Source of the DNA: Paenarthrobacter sp.
GTDB taxonomy: Bacteria > Actinomycetota > Actinomycetes > Actinomycetales > Micrococcaceae
Length of the DNA: 64,000 nucleotides
NCBI GenBank assembly: GCA_031179305.1
Contig: JAPSHX010000002.1
Span: forward strand, 62,001-126,000
Direction of reading: 5' to 3'
Position 1 is the first letter of the stretch. Every line of letters begins with the position of its first letter. The notes under the pieces were generated by a model. The model did not search any database and was not told the DNA's origin. It saw only the letters and a program-made list of their open reading frames with translations. Positions 27,733 to 37,655 of the stretch are shown piece after piece. The position numbers and the translations under genes are program-made.

Positions 27733-28509
27733 CCCCGCCCACTCACGTGGCAGGCCGTCCACTCCGGCACCTGCCGCAGTGACGTCGTCGACGATTTCAT
27801 CCAAGACGCGGGCCGCGTACTTCTCACCCACCCACAGGTGTTTTGCCCCGTCGACGCCGATTAGCCGCGCCTGCGGAACAAGACTGAACCGTCGGGCTGC
27901 TTCGGCAGGCTGCAGGTAGTCGTCGTGCTCTGGCACCAGCACCGTCAACGGCTTCCCGGAGGCCGCCCACTCCTTGAGGTGCACGTCCGTGGCACGGTGC
28001 AAGGGAGGGGACAGCAGTACAGCACCTTCGATCTGCGCCGCCACGGGCTCCACCGCCCCGTACATAAGGGCCAGCTCGGTGCCGAAGGACCACCCGACGA
28101 GCCAGCGGTTCGGGAGCCCGCGTTCCACGGCGAAACGGACGGCAGCTTCGACGTCGTAGCGCTCACCAATGCCTTCCTCGAACTGGCCGTCGCTGCTGCC
28201 CCGCGGTGATGCCGTGCCCCGTGTGTTGAAGCGCAGGACTGCAACTCCCGCCAGCGCGGGCAGCCGGTAGGAGGCCTTGCGGTATACGTGGGAATCCATG
28301 AATCCACCGTGAGTGGGCAGCGGGTGGAGCGTGATCAGCGTGGCGGCTATTTCCCCTGATGCTGGGATCGCGAGCTCGCCCAGCAAGACCTTGCCGTCCT
28401 CGGTGGTGAACTCCACATTCTCCCGCAGGGCGGGGAGGACCGTGGAAGCACGAATTTCCGTTGGCGCGTCCTGCGCGGTGAAAACGAACGAGGCGGGATC
28501 GAAAGTCAT
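27715..28509 (-). CDS. Alpha/beta hydrolase (dienelactone hydrolase/esterase-like)
   Basis: 264 aa. The nucleophile elbow is LVGWSFGTELAL (GWSFG), the His/loop region near the N-terminus is TLHPLPTHGGFMDS, and the oxyanion-side block is LRFNTRGTASPRGSS. A late catalytic Asp (PEHDDYLQP) and His (GAKHLWVGEK) complete the triad. Substrate unknown. Its 3' end overlaps the tandem repeat, and the stop codon lies inside the third unit. Confidence 0.9.
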   Translation of the reverse strand: MTFDPASFVFTAQDAPTEIRASTVLPALRENVEFTTEDGKVLLGELAIPASGEIAATLITLHPLPTHGGFMDSHVYRKASYRLPALAGVAVLRFNTRGTASPRGSSDGQFEEGIGERYDVEAAVRFAVERGLPNRWLVGWSFGTELALMYGAVEPVAAQIEGAVLLSPPLHRATDVHLKEWAASGKPLTVLVPEHDDYLQPAEAARRFSLVPQARLIGVDGAKHLWVGEKYAARVLDEIVDDVTAAGAGVDGLPREWAGPVASA

Positions 28510-28528
28510 GCAATCAAGCCTAAGGGAA

Positions 28529-28876
28529 TCAGCGGTAGCGGTACGTCCTGCCCGTCCAGCAGTTGGTGTGCCAGTGCCTTCGTTCCGCCAAGCCCGCGGC
28601 TTGCCCGAAGAGGTGACTGTCGGACCACACCACCAAGTGGGCTATACCCGGCAGTATCGCGGTGGAGCAACCAGGGCAGATGTATTGCTTTTCCGCCTTC
28701 TTGGCAGTCATGGTCCGCACCATCCAGTCGCCGTCCGGCGCACTTTCGCGCCGCGCAATACCACCGCGCGCCCGCTCAAGGTCAAGCTCCGGCGTCGGTT
28801 CTGTCCATTTGCTTCCACCGGCGTTGCCGGAGCGTGTGCTGGACGCGTTGCGACGAGGACGGTTGGAGCGGGGCAT
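28529..28876 (-). CDS. Small zinc-ribbon-like basic protein
   Basis: About 115 aa from the ATG at 28876. A basic, low-complexity N-terminus of about 60 residues precedes a compact C-terminal core with CPGC (near 71-74), HLVVWSDSHLFG and RRHWHTNCW, i.e. two Cys plus His/Cys residues spaced to bind one metal. I recognise no named family with certainty; similar small actinobacterial proteins carry an unhelpful ATP/GTP-binding label. It is divergent from nucS (57 bp), which may link it to DNA repair; no motif proves that. Confidence 0.72.
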   Translation of the reverse strand: MPRSNRPRRNASSTRSGNAGGSKWTEPTPELDLERARGGIARRESAPDGDWMVRTMTAKKAEKQYICPGCSTAILPGIAHLVVWSDSHLFGQAAGLAERRHWHTNCWTGRTYRYR

Positions 28877-28933
28877 GCTTCCATTCTGCCCCAGCCATCC
28901 TGTTGTAGATGGTGAGACGGTAATGTGGGGCGG

Positions 28934-29629
28934 GTGCGACTCGTCATAGCCCGTTGTTCTGTTGATTACGTTGGCCGCCTTAAGGCCCATCTTCCCCTCG
29001 CTACCCGGCTCCTGCTGGTCAAAGCGGATGGTTCGGTGTTGGTGCATTCCGACGGCGGTTCCTATAAGCCGCTGAACTGGATGAGCCCCCCTGCGACCCT
29101 TCGGGTGACCTCGCCGGAGGAAACCGAAGTAGAGGAAGGCGTGGTGGAACAGTGGACCGTCCAGTCCTCTAAAACAGATGATCGCCTCATCATCAACATC
29201 TACGAGCAATTACACGACACCTCGCACGAGCTCGGCACTGATCCGGGCCTGATTAAGGACGGCGTCGAAGCAGACCTTCAACGGCTGTTGGCCGAGCAAA
29301 TCGAGCTTCTTGGGTCCGGTTACTCCCTCATACGTCGCGAGTACTTCACCGCTATCGGCCCTGTGGATATCCTGGCGAGGGATGCTGACGGCGCCACAGT
29401 GGCCATTGAGCTGAAACGCCGCGGTGACATCGACGGCGTCGAACAGCTAACGAGGTATCTCGAACTGCTCAACCGTGACCCCCTGCTCGCCCCCGTGCGG
29501 GGCATTTTCGCCGCCCAACAGATAAAGCCCCAAGCGAAGGTACTGGCCAACGACCGCGGAATAGATTGCGTCACGCTCGATTATGACGCCATGCGCGGTG
29601 TGGATGACAGCGAGTCACGGCTCTTCTGA
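28934..29629 (+). CDS. nucS: Mismatch-specific endonuclease NucS (EndoMS)
   Basis: 231 aa. In actinobacteria lacking MutS/MutL, NucS cuts both strands at mismatches and gives non-canonical mismatch repair. The N-terminal DNA-binding half begins [20 protein letters not shown] and contains [10 protein letters not shown]; the C-terminal RecB-like nuclease domain has the Asp in [11 protein letters not shown], the catalytic [10 protein letters not shown] block and [13 protein letters not shown] take the GTG at 28934; a GTG at 28925 is possible. Confidence 0.93.
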   Translation: MRLVIARCSVDYVGRLKAHLPLATRLLLVKADGSVLVHSDGGSYKPLNWMSPPATLRVTSPEETEVEEGVVEQWTVQSSKTDDRLIINIYEQLHDTSHELGTDPGLIKDGVEADLQRLLAEQIELLGSGYSLIRREYFTAIGPVDILARDADGATVAIELKRRGDIDGVEQLTRYLELLNRDPLLAPVRGIFAAQQIKPQAKVLANDRGIDCVTLDYDAMRGVDDSESRLF

Positions 29630-29676
29630 GTTTCCTCCTTCGGGAGACTGTGCCGCAGGCCACTAGAATCAGAACT

Positions 29677-30924
29677 ATGACTGCTGCATCCCCTTTTCCC
29701 TCTTCCTCCGCTCCGAGCCATCAGATCATCAGAGGAACGCTTGTCAGCGACGGCGAGGTGGTGGAAGATGGCCTGGTTGCCGTCGACGGGGATCGAATTG
29801 CTTACGCGGGGCCGGCCACAGGTTTCGATCCCGAAGACTTCGAAGGTTTTCAGAGCGCAATCCGCTTAGGGGTCCCCAGCGGCAGCTACCTTTTCCCTGG
29901 ACTCGTGGACGTCCACTGCCATGGCGGCAACGGTGGCGATTTCCCTGGCGGCGAAGAAGCCTCGGCACGCAGGGCGGTGGAATTCCTGCATCGATCAGGA
30001 ACCACCACCTTCCTGGCAAGCATGGTCACAGCTCCCAAGACCGATTTGCTTCGGGGCATCGAGCTTTACGTGAAGCTCGTGGACGAAGGCCTTGTGGCCG
30101 GCATCCACCTTGAAGGTCCTTTCCTTTCCCATGCCAGATGCGGAGCCCAGAATCCGGATTACCTGCTGGAACCCGACCTGGAGCTCATGGACGAGCTGGT
30201 GGGCGCTGCCGCAGGTAAACTCGCCACCATGACTTACGCCCCGGAGCTTCCGGGCGCAGCAGCCTTGGTGGACCTGATGACTTCCCATGGAGTCACACCA
30301 TCATTGGGTCACACGGACTGCGACGACGCCACAGCCGCCGCGTCCCTGGCTGCGGCCCGAGAGGGACTCGAGTCAGCAGGTTTCGACGGCGTCAGTTCGC
30401 TCCCCACGGTCACGCACCTTTTCAATGGAATGCCTCCCCTGCATCACCGCGCTCCTGGTCCCGTTGCAGCCTGCCTGCGCATGGCCCAGGAAGGAAAGGC
30501 AGTTGTTGAACTCATCGCTGACGGAACGCATCTGGACCCCAGCACCGTGGCCACCGTCTTCCAGTTAGTGGGAGCGGGCAACATCGTGCTGGTTACGGAT
30601 TCCATGGCGGCGGCAGGACTGTCCGACGGCAAGTACATGCTTGGCCCGTCGCCGGTTACCGTCAGCGATGGCGTGGCCACACTGGATGCCACCGGCTCCA
30701 TCGCCGGAGGCACCGCCACTCTCCTGGAAGTCGTGAGGAAAACTGTGGCAGCCGGCGTCGCGCTTCCCGACGCGATTTGCTCGGCGACTGCGGTCCCGGC
30801 CGCCGTCCTGGGACTTTCAGACGAAATAGGCGGGCTCCGACGGGGTCTGCGGGCCGATGTCGTTGTAACCAACGAGGATCTGGAACTGACAGGCGTAATG
30901 CGCAATGGCCAGTGGCTGTCTTAG
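29677..30924 (+). CDS. nagA: N-acetylglucosamine-6-phosphate deacetylase
   Basis: 415 aa amidohydrolase giving glucosamine-6-P for NagB. Motifs: LVDVHCHGGNGGDFPGG (metal HxH), GIHLEGPFLS (Glu metal ligand), SLGHTDCDDATAAA (His), THLFNGMPPLHHRAPG (His) and VTDSMAAAGL with the catalytic Asp. The start is the ATG at 29677. It lies 47 bp downstream of nucS on the same strand and is followed by a small T-rich hairpin. Confidence 0.94.
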   Translation: MTAASPFPSSSAPSHQIIRGTLVSDGEVVEDGLVAVDGDRIAYAGPATGFDPEDFEGFQSAIRLGVPSGSYLFPGLVDVHCHGGNGGDFPGGEEASARRAVEFLHRSGTTTFLASMVTAPKTDLLRGIELYVKLVDEGLVAGIHLEGPFLSHARCGAQNPDYLLEPDLELMDELVGAAAGKLATMTYAPELPGAAALVDLMTSHGVTPSLGHTDCDDATAAASLAAAREGLESAGFDGVSSLPTVTHLFNGMPPLHHRAPGPVAACLRMAQEGKAVVELIADGTHLDPSTVATVFQLVGAGNIVLVTDSMAAAGLSDGKYMLGPSPVTVSDGVATLDATGSIAGGTATLLEVVRKTVAAGVALPDAICSATAVPAAVLGLSDEIGGLRRGLRADVVVTNEDLELTGVMRNGQWLS

Positions 30925-30953
30925 TTGTACTGGAAAAGGACACTGTGAATTGC

Positions 30954-30977
30954 AGAAGGCGGCGTTACCTTCTTTTT
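30954..30977 (+). terminator. Weak Rho-independent terminator candidate after nagA
   Basis: A 6-bp stem (30954-30959 with 30968-30973) and 8-base loop are followed by TTTT, 30 bp past the nagA stop. Short, but correctly placed before the csp region. The remaining 30978-31207 looks like the csp promoter/leader. Confidence 0.45.
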
Positions 30978-31070
30978 ACCGAAAATTTTCCTGAATTGCC
31001 CAGAACACCGTTGACCTCCGGCAGAGCTCATGAAAGTGTTGTAGCAGTCTTTGTGTAGGTGGTTTTCATG

Positions 31071-31090
31071 CTCGCAAGACCAGTTGCGAG
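31071..31090 (+). promoter_or_regulatory. Hairpin in the cold-shock gene upstream region
   Basis: A 7-bp perfect stem (31071-31077 with 31084-31090) and 6-base loop, about 120 bp before the csp start. Long structured leaders are typical of cold-shock genes, but whether this lies in the transcript is not known. Confidence 0.35.
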
Positions 31091-31207
31091 CGTGAAGCTC
31101 CTGCGAATCAACCAAGCCCCGGCTTGCGCGGTATTCAGGTCTTCTCGCGGAGTAACAAACCCGGTACGAGGTGTATCGGACTGATGTTCCACAATGAGGA
31201 GAAATAC

Positions 31208-31411
31208 ATGGCACTGGGAACCGTCAAGTGGTTCAACGCTGAAAAGGGCTTCGGCTTCATCACCCCGGATGATGCGGATGGGGACGTTTTTGTTCACTAC
31301 TCCGAGATCCAGACCGGTGGCTTCAAGACCCTCGATGAGAACCAGCGCGTTCAGTTCGAGATCGGTCAGGGAGCCAAGGGCCCCCAGGCAACCGGCGTTA
31401 CGGTCGTCTAG
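31208..31411 (+). CDS. Cold-shock protein (CspA family)
   Basis: 67 aa single cold-shock domain, an RNA chaperone that binds single-stranded nucleic acid. It has RNP1 [10 protein letters not shown] and RNP2 VFVHYSEI, and ends [10 protein letters not shown] as usual. Start ATG 31208, preceded by AGGAG at 31196-31200 with 7-base spacing. Its 5' region (about 230 bp non-coding back to nagA) is long for such a gene, consistent with a regulated leader. Followed by a UUCG-loop hairpin. Confidence 0.97.
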   Translation: MALGTVKWFNAEKGFGFITPDDADGDVFVHYSEIQTGGFKTLDENQRVQFEIGQGAKGPQATGVTVV

Positions 31412-31450
31412 TCTCACCCGTTGATCTCTGCTTGTTGCAGATACAACAAA

Positions 31451-31486
31451 CACGTTGACCCTGGCTTTCGAGCCGGGGTCAACGTG
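31451..31486. terminator. UUCG-tetraloop terminator after the cold-shock gene
   Basis: A 16-bp stem (31451-31466 with 31471-31486, one G-T wobble) is closed by the stable loop TTCG. No long T-run follows on the plus strand (CCTTAACC). It lies 40 bp past the csp stop and about 100 bp before the convergent aminoacyltransferase gene. Confidence 0.72.
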
Positions 31487-31589
31487 CCTTAACCTAAAGA
31501 ATGCCAGCCGCAATAAACGGCTTGTCAACAAGGACTGTTACTAACCCTGAAGAAATACCAAAAGGGTACTTCGGATAAGTGTTGACAAT

Positions 31590-34091
31590 TCAACCAACCA
31601 AACTTCGGAGCAGCCGCGCGGAATGCCTGACTGACAATCCCGGAAGATAGGCCCTGCTGAGCGCACGCCCAATTGCAGGAAGATGCAAGGGGTCTTGGTA
31701 ATACATGTACAACGTTCTGTACTCGGGCTTGAACCTCGACTTAAAGGACGCCAGCGACCTGAATCCGTAAACAGGTTCCAAGGCGCGCCCCACCACCTCC
31801 AGTAGTCCTGCCAGGCCTTTGGCCCGCTGCTCGATTTCGCCCTTCTCCCGGGCCAAAGGCGAACCGGACAAGGAAATCAGCTCCACCGAATCCCGCAGGT
31901 GCAAAACGGCCGAAGCTATCAGGAACTCCATGACCCCCGGGAAAGCGTCGCCCCGGCGCCGCATGAAGTCCAGTGTCCAACTGACAATCGCATCGTCCTC
32001 ATAGACCGGAAGCCAACTCGTGACTCCATAGACAAAGCCGTTGTCGTCAAAAGCGACGCAGCACAGGACGTCGTCGTCATCCAACTCGTCCAAGCCGCCC
32101 ATGGTGAAGCCCATTTCCGGGATCTTTTTCTGGGCTGCCCACTCCTCGGAAACCTCACTCACTTGGGCACGCACTCCGTGTGGGAGTTCAGAGTACCGGC
32201 CCCAGCTTGCTCTGATCCCCATCTTCGCGGCACGGTTCAGGGATGTTCTGACGTTCTGCCACTCCTTGCCTTTGAACTCCAAGCCCCTGATCCGCAGGCG
32301 TGTCTCTTGGGCCACGGAAACCCGGCGGAATCCGCGCGATTGCAGCATCGGCCAGAGTTCGTCCGTGCAGGAGTAGAGGCATGGCGTCAGCGCATGCTGC
32401 GAGCAGTACTCCAGGAAACCTTCGGCGGTTGCCGCGTGATGCTGCCGCGCTCCGAAGGGACCGGCCAGCGTCAACGCCACGTGGCTGTGCTGCTGGTAGG
32501 CCACTCCCCCGGTACCGTCAGGAGCGAACCAGTATTTGTTCGGCTCCCAAAGGGCCATCCATGACAATGAATCTCCGCCCCGTTTCACCAGGGCACGTGC
32601 ATGCTGACGCGCCTGACGGTCAAGTCCACCCGTGTGGTGTCCGCGGATCAGCAGCACCCATACGCCAATCAAGGCAACAAGCCAAAACAACGTGCCGGAG
32701 TAGGAAAAGAGGAAGACTTCAAGCACATCACGCTCGGCGAAAACCTTGCGGTAAACGCCGGGAAGGGGGACGGGGAGATACTGCCTGGCGAGCTCAGCCA
32801 CCAAACCCAACACACCGCCGTCGCGAGCCACGCCGCCGGAAGCCAGCCATACCGCGGCGTAAGCCAAGCCCAGCCCTCCCCCAGTCACGCCGACAACCCA
32901 GAACACCTTCCGGCGGAGGTGGTCGGAGGTCACCACCCGGAAGTGGCCCCGATAAGCGAACAGGAGGAGCGCCAAAGCCAACGGGATCAGAACAAGCGGA
33001 ATGATGTGAACCACAGCCGTATTGAGCATCCCCACATGTGGGCGTCCTGACGGCTGCGTCATGCCGGCAAAAAGGCCAAGATAGATCGTGGACAAAACGA
33101 CCACCACCAGCTGCACGCCGATGGCAATTCCCAACGCGAGCCGGCGTCCGCGCCTCATGCCGTCAGCACAAATCAAGAGCAGGACAACCGGCACCACGGC
33201 CAGGGCCAAACCGAACGGCCCTGTGTAACCCTGGCGTGCAATTTCAAGGCAAGCGACATCGATAGTTCCCCCGCAGTTGCCTTCAAGCTGGCTCAGGGTG
33301 GGTAACGGGTTGAGGATTACGTCCCGCAACAGGGCCAACGGCCCCGATGGACTCTTGGCTGCCGCCGTCACGATGGGACCCACGGCGAAAATTGCCATTG
33401 TCAGTGCCAGGAGGTTCCGGATTTCACGGCTGGTTGACCTATGAAGGTGGAGGTGGCCTTGGCTGCTTTGCATCCACCAACCAGCGAGCAAGCCAATCAG
33501 CGCGCCAAGGAAGCCAACCACCGTCTCAGCGTGTCCTACATAGAGCACCAGCAGCAGGGAAATCGAAAGCAGCACTGTGCGCAGGCGACGCTGCCACAAC
33601 GTGGGCAGGAGCGCACTCGCGGCCAAGGCCGTAGCAAGAACCGCCCCGTAGGGTCCGATCAGCCGAATGTCAGCCATCACGGAAAGCCACCCATCATCGA
33701 CGTACTGCGCCACCTGGGTCACCAAGAGGAAAGCCGAAATACAGCAGAACTGGCTGCCGAAGAACACTCCAGCCGTGTTAAGGGAGCCCAACTGCCGCTC
33801 TGCCAGTCCGAGCAGGAACAAGATCATGAGGACGGCAGTGGCATAGGCCAACGGATTGGTCGTGAAGAACAGGGACGTCCAGATGGACCACCACTCCCCC
33901 GAGCGCAGCCCTTCCAGGGACACACTGGCCACCGCAAGCCAGGGCCGGGGTGGGCCGGTCAGGAAACTCCCGGATACCAACGACAGGCCCACAAAAACGG
34001 CAAGAACGAGCAGAGTGAACGGCGTTGACCGGAGATGCCGGACAGCCCGCCCCAGCGCAGGCTTGACCACACCTTGCAGGGTAAGGCTCAC
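31590..34091 (-). CDS. Aminoacyl-lipid synthase-like protein (DUF2156) with rhomboid-like N-terminal domain
   Basis: 833 aa. The N-terminal half is a polytopic membrane region. Residues about 55-225 resemble a rhomboid fold (SGEWWSIWTSLFF at the start, HAETVVGFLGALIGLLAGWW at the end), but the expected GxSG is GPYG, so no serine nucleophile is present. Further membrane segments follow to about residue 480. The C-terminal third is a DUF2156/GNAT-type domain as in MprF (GDSLSWMAL, RRVSVAQETRLRIRGLEFKG, QNVRTSLNRAAKMG), predicted to transfer an amino acid from aminoacyl-tRNA to a lipid. The GTG at 34091 overlaps the esterase stop by four bases and has GGTGGGAG upstream. Confidence 0.87.
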   Translation of the reverse strand: MSLTLQGVVKPALGRAVRHLRSTPFTLLVLAVFVGLSLVSGSFLTGPPRPWLAVASVSLEGLRSGEWWSIWTSLFFTTNPLAYATAVLMILFLLGLAERQLGSLNTAGVFFGSQFCCISAFLLVTQVAQYVDDGWLSVMADIRLIGPYGAVLATALAASALLPTLWQRRLRTVLLSISLLLVLYVGHAETVVGFLGALIGLLAGWWMQSSQGHLHLHRSTSREIRNLLALTMAIFAVGPIVTAAAKSPSGPLALLRDVILNPLPTLSQLEGNCGGTIDVACLEIARQGYTGPFGLALAVVPVVLLLICADGMRRGRRLALGIAIGVQLVVVVLSTIYLGLFAGMTQPSGRPHVGMLNTAVVHIIPLVLIPLALALLLFAYRGHFRVVTSDHLRRKVFWVVGVTGGGLGLAYAAVWLASGGVARDGGVLGLVAELARQYLPVPLPGVYRKVFAERDVLEVFLFSYSGTLFWLVALIGVWVLLIRGHHTGGLDRQARQHARALVKRGGDSLSWMALWEPNKYWFAPDGTGGVAYQQHSHVALTLAGPFGARQHHAATAEGFLEYCSQHALTPCLYSCTDELWPMLQSRGFRRVSVAQETRLRIRGLEFKGKEWQNVRTSLNRAAKMGIRASWGRYSELPHGVRAQVSEVSEEWAAQKKIPEMGFTMGGLDELDDDDVLCCVAFDDNGFVYGVTSWLPVYEDDAIVSWTLDFMRRRGDAFPGVMEFLIASAVLHLRDSVELISLSGSPLAREKGEIEQRAKGLAGLLEVVGRALEPVYGFRSLASFKSRFKPEYRTLYMYYQDPLHLPAIGRALSRAYLPGLSVRHSARLLRSLVG

Positions 34092-35386
34092 CGCGCCAAC
34101 TCCCACCTGGTAGCTAGGAAGTCGAGTCCGCCGGGCATTCCGCGAATCACCGCATCCCAGGAGTGACCGGCCTGGGGAATGGAATGTTCTTCGGTGTCAA
34201 AACCAGCGTTCCGTGCCGCATCAGCAAGCTCATGCATGTAGTCAGTAAACTCGTGGTCAGCCTCACCCGAAACCAGATACACCCCGCTGCCGGCGAAGTT
34301 GCGCTGCTGCATCAACACCAGAGGCGTCCGGGATTCGAAAGCTTCAACATCGCCGTCGAACGAATCCGAAATCGTCTTACTTCGATCCTTGGCCAGGGCA
34401 GGTTCCCTCTCTGCGGCGAAAGGCAGAATGGAGGGGAAGAGATCCGGGTGCAAGGTTCCCATTTGCATGGCGCACGTGCCGCCAAAAGAGAAACCGCCAA
34501 CAGCCCACTGCTGATGATCGGTCGCTACATCCAGAGTTTGAGTTATCCAGGCCGGCACATCCTTGGAAAGATAGGTGTCCACCGAGGCGATGTTGCTGTC
34601 CATGCACATGGTGTTGGCGTTGGCTGATCCGTTGGGGTCGACCACCACTGTGACAGGGGCAATTCCGTGATGATTTTCAGCGAACTGGTCCAGCAGGGAA
34701 CGGAGCTGGCCACCGGTCAACCAGTCCGCCGGACCACCCGGCTGACCGGCGAAGAGCACCAGCACGGGCAGGGTTGGACGGGATGCCGTCTGATAGGCGG
34801 GTGGCAAATACACGTACGCTTCCCGTGCGTCGAAACCGGAGGCTGCACCGGGAATGTCCGCTTTCCGCAGGATCCCGTTTCGAGGCATTGAGCCCGGGGC
34901 TTTCCATGCAGAGGGGGCAGGACCGGGCTTTGTATCCGGGGTACGTTTGAGGCTCGCTTCGAGTGGCTGTATACGCGCCACCGCAGTACCCAGCAGGTCC
35001 GAGACCGTGTTGTTCAGGCCGAAATAGAGATTGATCTGGACCACGCACAAGAGCACAACGCCGAGCATCGCCACCACACTGAGTGAGCGGCCGCGCCAGG
35101 AACTTCGGGGGAAGCGCGCAGCGCACAGGAGAAGGGCTGCGACAGCGGGCACCGCCCACACCAGAGTCTGAAAGGGCAGGTTTTCCGAGAACGTGGCCAT
35201 AAGGTCCACCAGGATCCAGTGAATCAGCGCCACGACACCAACGGCCAGCAGCAGGCTGCCCGCGACGAGCAGCGGCCAGGAACGGCGTCGCCGCCAAAGA
35301 AGGTAGGCCCCTCCGGCCGCGCCACAGGCGATGCTCAACCAGAGGAATGGCCCATCTACCAGACTGACGTCCGAAAGAAGGTCCAT
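34088..35386 (-). CDS. Membrane-anchored alpha/beta hydrolase (esterase D-type)
   Basis: 432 aa. Four hydrophobic segments in the first 130 residues anchor an extracytoplasmic hydrolase domain (about 170-430). The nucleophile elbow is AVGGFSFGGTCAMQM (GFSFGG), a catalytic Asp/Glu region lies around SGEADHEF, and the late His is QAGHSWD. Translationally coupled to the aminoacyl-lipid synthase-like gene downstream. Hydrolases that remove amino acids from aminoacylated lipids have been described beside such synthases, so that is the favoured role; a wall or mycolate-type esterase is an alternative. Confidence 0.86.
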   Translation of the reverse strand: MDLLSDVSLVDGPFLWLSIACGAAGGAYLLWRRRRSWPLLVAGSLLLAVGVVALIHWILVDLMATFSENLPFQTLVWAVPAVAALLLCAARFPRSSWRGRSLSVVAMLGVVLLCVVQINLYFGLNNTVSDLLGTAVARIQPLEASLKRTPDTKPGPAPSAWKAPGSMPRNGILRKADIPGAASGFDAREAYVYLPPAYQTASRPTLPVLVLFAGQPGGPADWLTGGQLRSLLDQFAENHHGIAPVTVVVDPNGSANANTMCMDSNIASVDTYLSKDVPAWITQTLDVATDHQQWAVGGFSFGGTCAMQMGTLHPDLFPSILPFAAEREPALAKDRSKTISDSFDGDVEAFESRTPLVLMQQRNFAGSGVYLVSGEADHEFTDYMHELADAARNAGFDTEEHSIPQAGHSWDAVIRGMPGGLDFLATRWELAR

Positions 35387-35391
35387 GGTGC

Positions 35392-35823
35392 CTAGCGCCA
35401 GGTTCCGACGCCGATAACCGGCCCTGCTTCAAGCCAGGAAGACAGTCCAGCGTAGGCGTCAAAATTCATGGCGAGCATGAACTTCTTGCCTTCATACTGC
35501 AGTTCAACCACCACGACGCCGGGCTGTATCCTGACGAGCTCTTCTTCCGTCGGCTGGCGGCGGCCAAGCAATTCAAGCGAGCTGCGCGTGAACTTGTGCT
35601 TGGGCATGACGCTGAGGGACATCAAGCGGAACCACTCCAGCTCGTTGTCCTGATAACGACAAACCCCCATCTGCCAGCTGTTTCCAGCCATGCAAATGGA
35701 GGCGTCGACCGTGCCCAGGGCGCGCCGCAGATTGAAACGGCGCACCCCGAAAAGGCACAGTGAAATGATCAGCAACGTAAACGCTGTTGCCAGGGCGATG
35801 AACGGAATAAGGGAATCGTCCAT
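35392..35823 (-). CDS. DUF2550 domain-containing membrane protein
   Basis: 143 aa; a single N-terminal membrane helix (about 6-27) followed by a soluble domain with GNSWQMGVCRYQDNELEWFRL. DUF2550 genes follow atpC in many actinobacteria (Rv1312 in M. tuberculosis, from memory); the function is unknown. Start ATG 35823, ten bases after the atpC stop; the esterase gene begins 5 bp after its own stop. Confidence 0.88.
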   Translation of the reverse strand: MDDSLIPFIALATAFTLLIISLCLFGVRRFNLRRALGTVDASICMAGNSWQMGVCRYQDNELEWFRLMSLSVMPKHKFTRSSLELLGRRQPTEEELVRIQPGVVVVELQYEGKKFMLAMNFDAYAGLSSWLEAGPVIGVGTWR

Positions 35824-35833
35824 CAAGGTCGTG

Positions 35834-36118
35834 CTATCGGATCCCCGCTGTAGCCGCTTCGCCCAATTTGGCGTTGTCAGCAACAATGACCACGCGATCG
35901 TTGTCGACGGAGAAGAATCCACCGTCAACAACTACTGCAATGCGATCACCGGAAACCGGCTGGATTGCCAGCTCGCCCGCGGCCATGATGGCCAGAAGGG
36001 GCGAGTGGCCCGGCAGGATTCCGATTTCACCATCGCTGGTGCGGGCCTTCACCATCTTGGCCGCGCCGGACCACACGAAGTGGTCCGCTGCGACAATCTC
36101 AACCTCGAGCTCAGCCAT
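35834..36118 (-). CDS. atpC: ATP synthase F1 subunit epsilon
   Basis: 94 aa, a short epsilon: the beta-sandwich domain is present (VEIVAADHFVWSGAAKMV, then GEIGILPGHSPLLAIM) but the C-terminal helical hairpin that inhibits ATP hydrolysis in longer forms is nearly absent. The start is the ATG at 36118, one base after the atpD stop. Last of the eight ATP synthase subunit genes. Confidence 0.95.
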   Translation of the reverse strand: MAELEVEIVAADHFVWSGAAKMVKARTSDGEIGILPGHSPLLAIMAAGELAIQPVSGDRIAVVVDGGFFSVDNDRVVIVADNAKLGEAATAGIR

Positions 36119-36119
36119 G

Positions 36120-37655
<1,536 letters not shown>

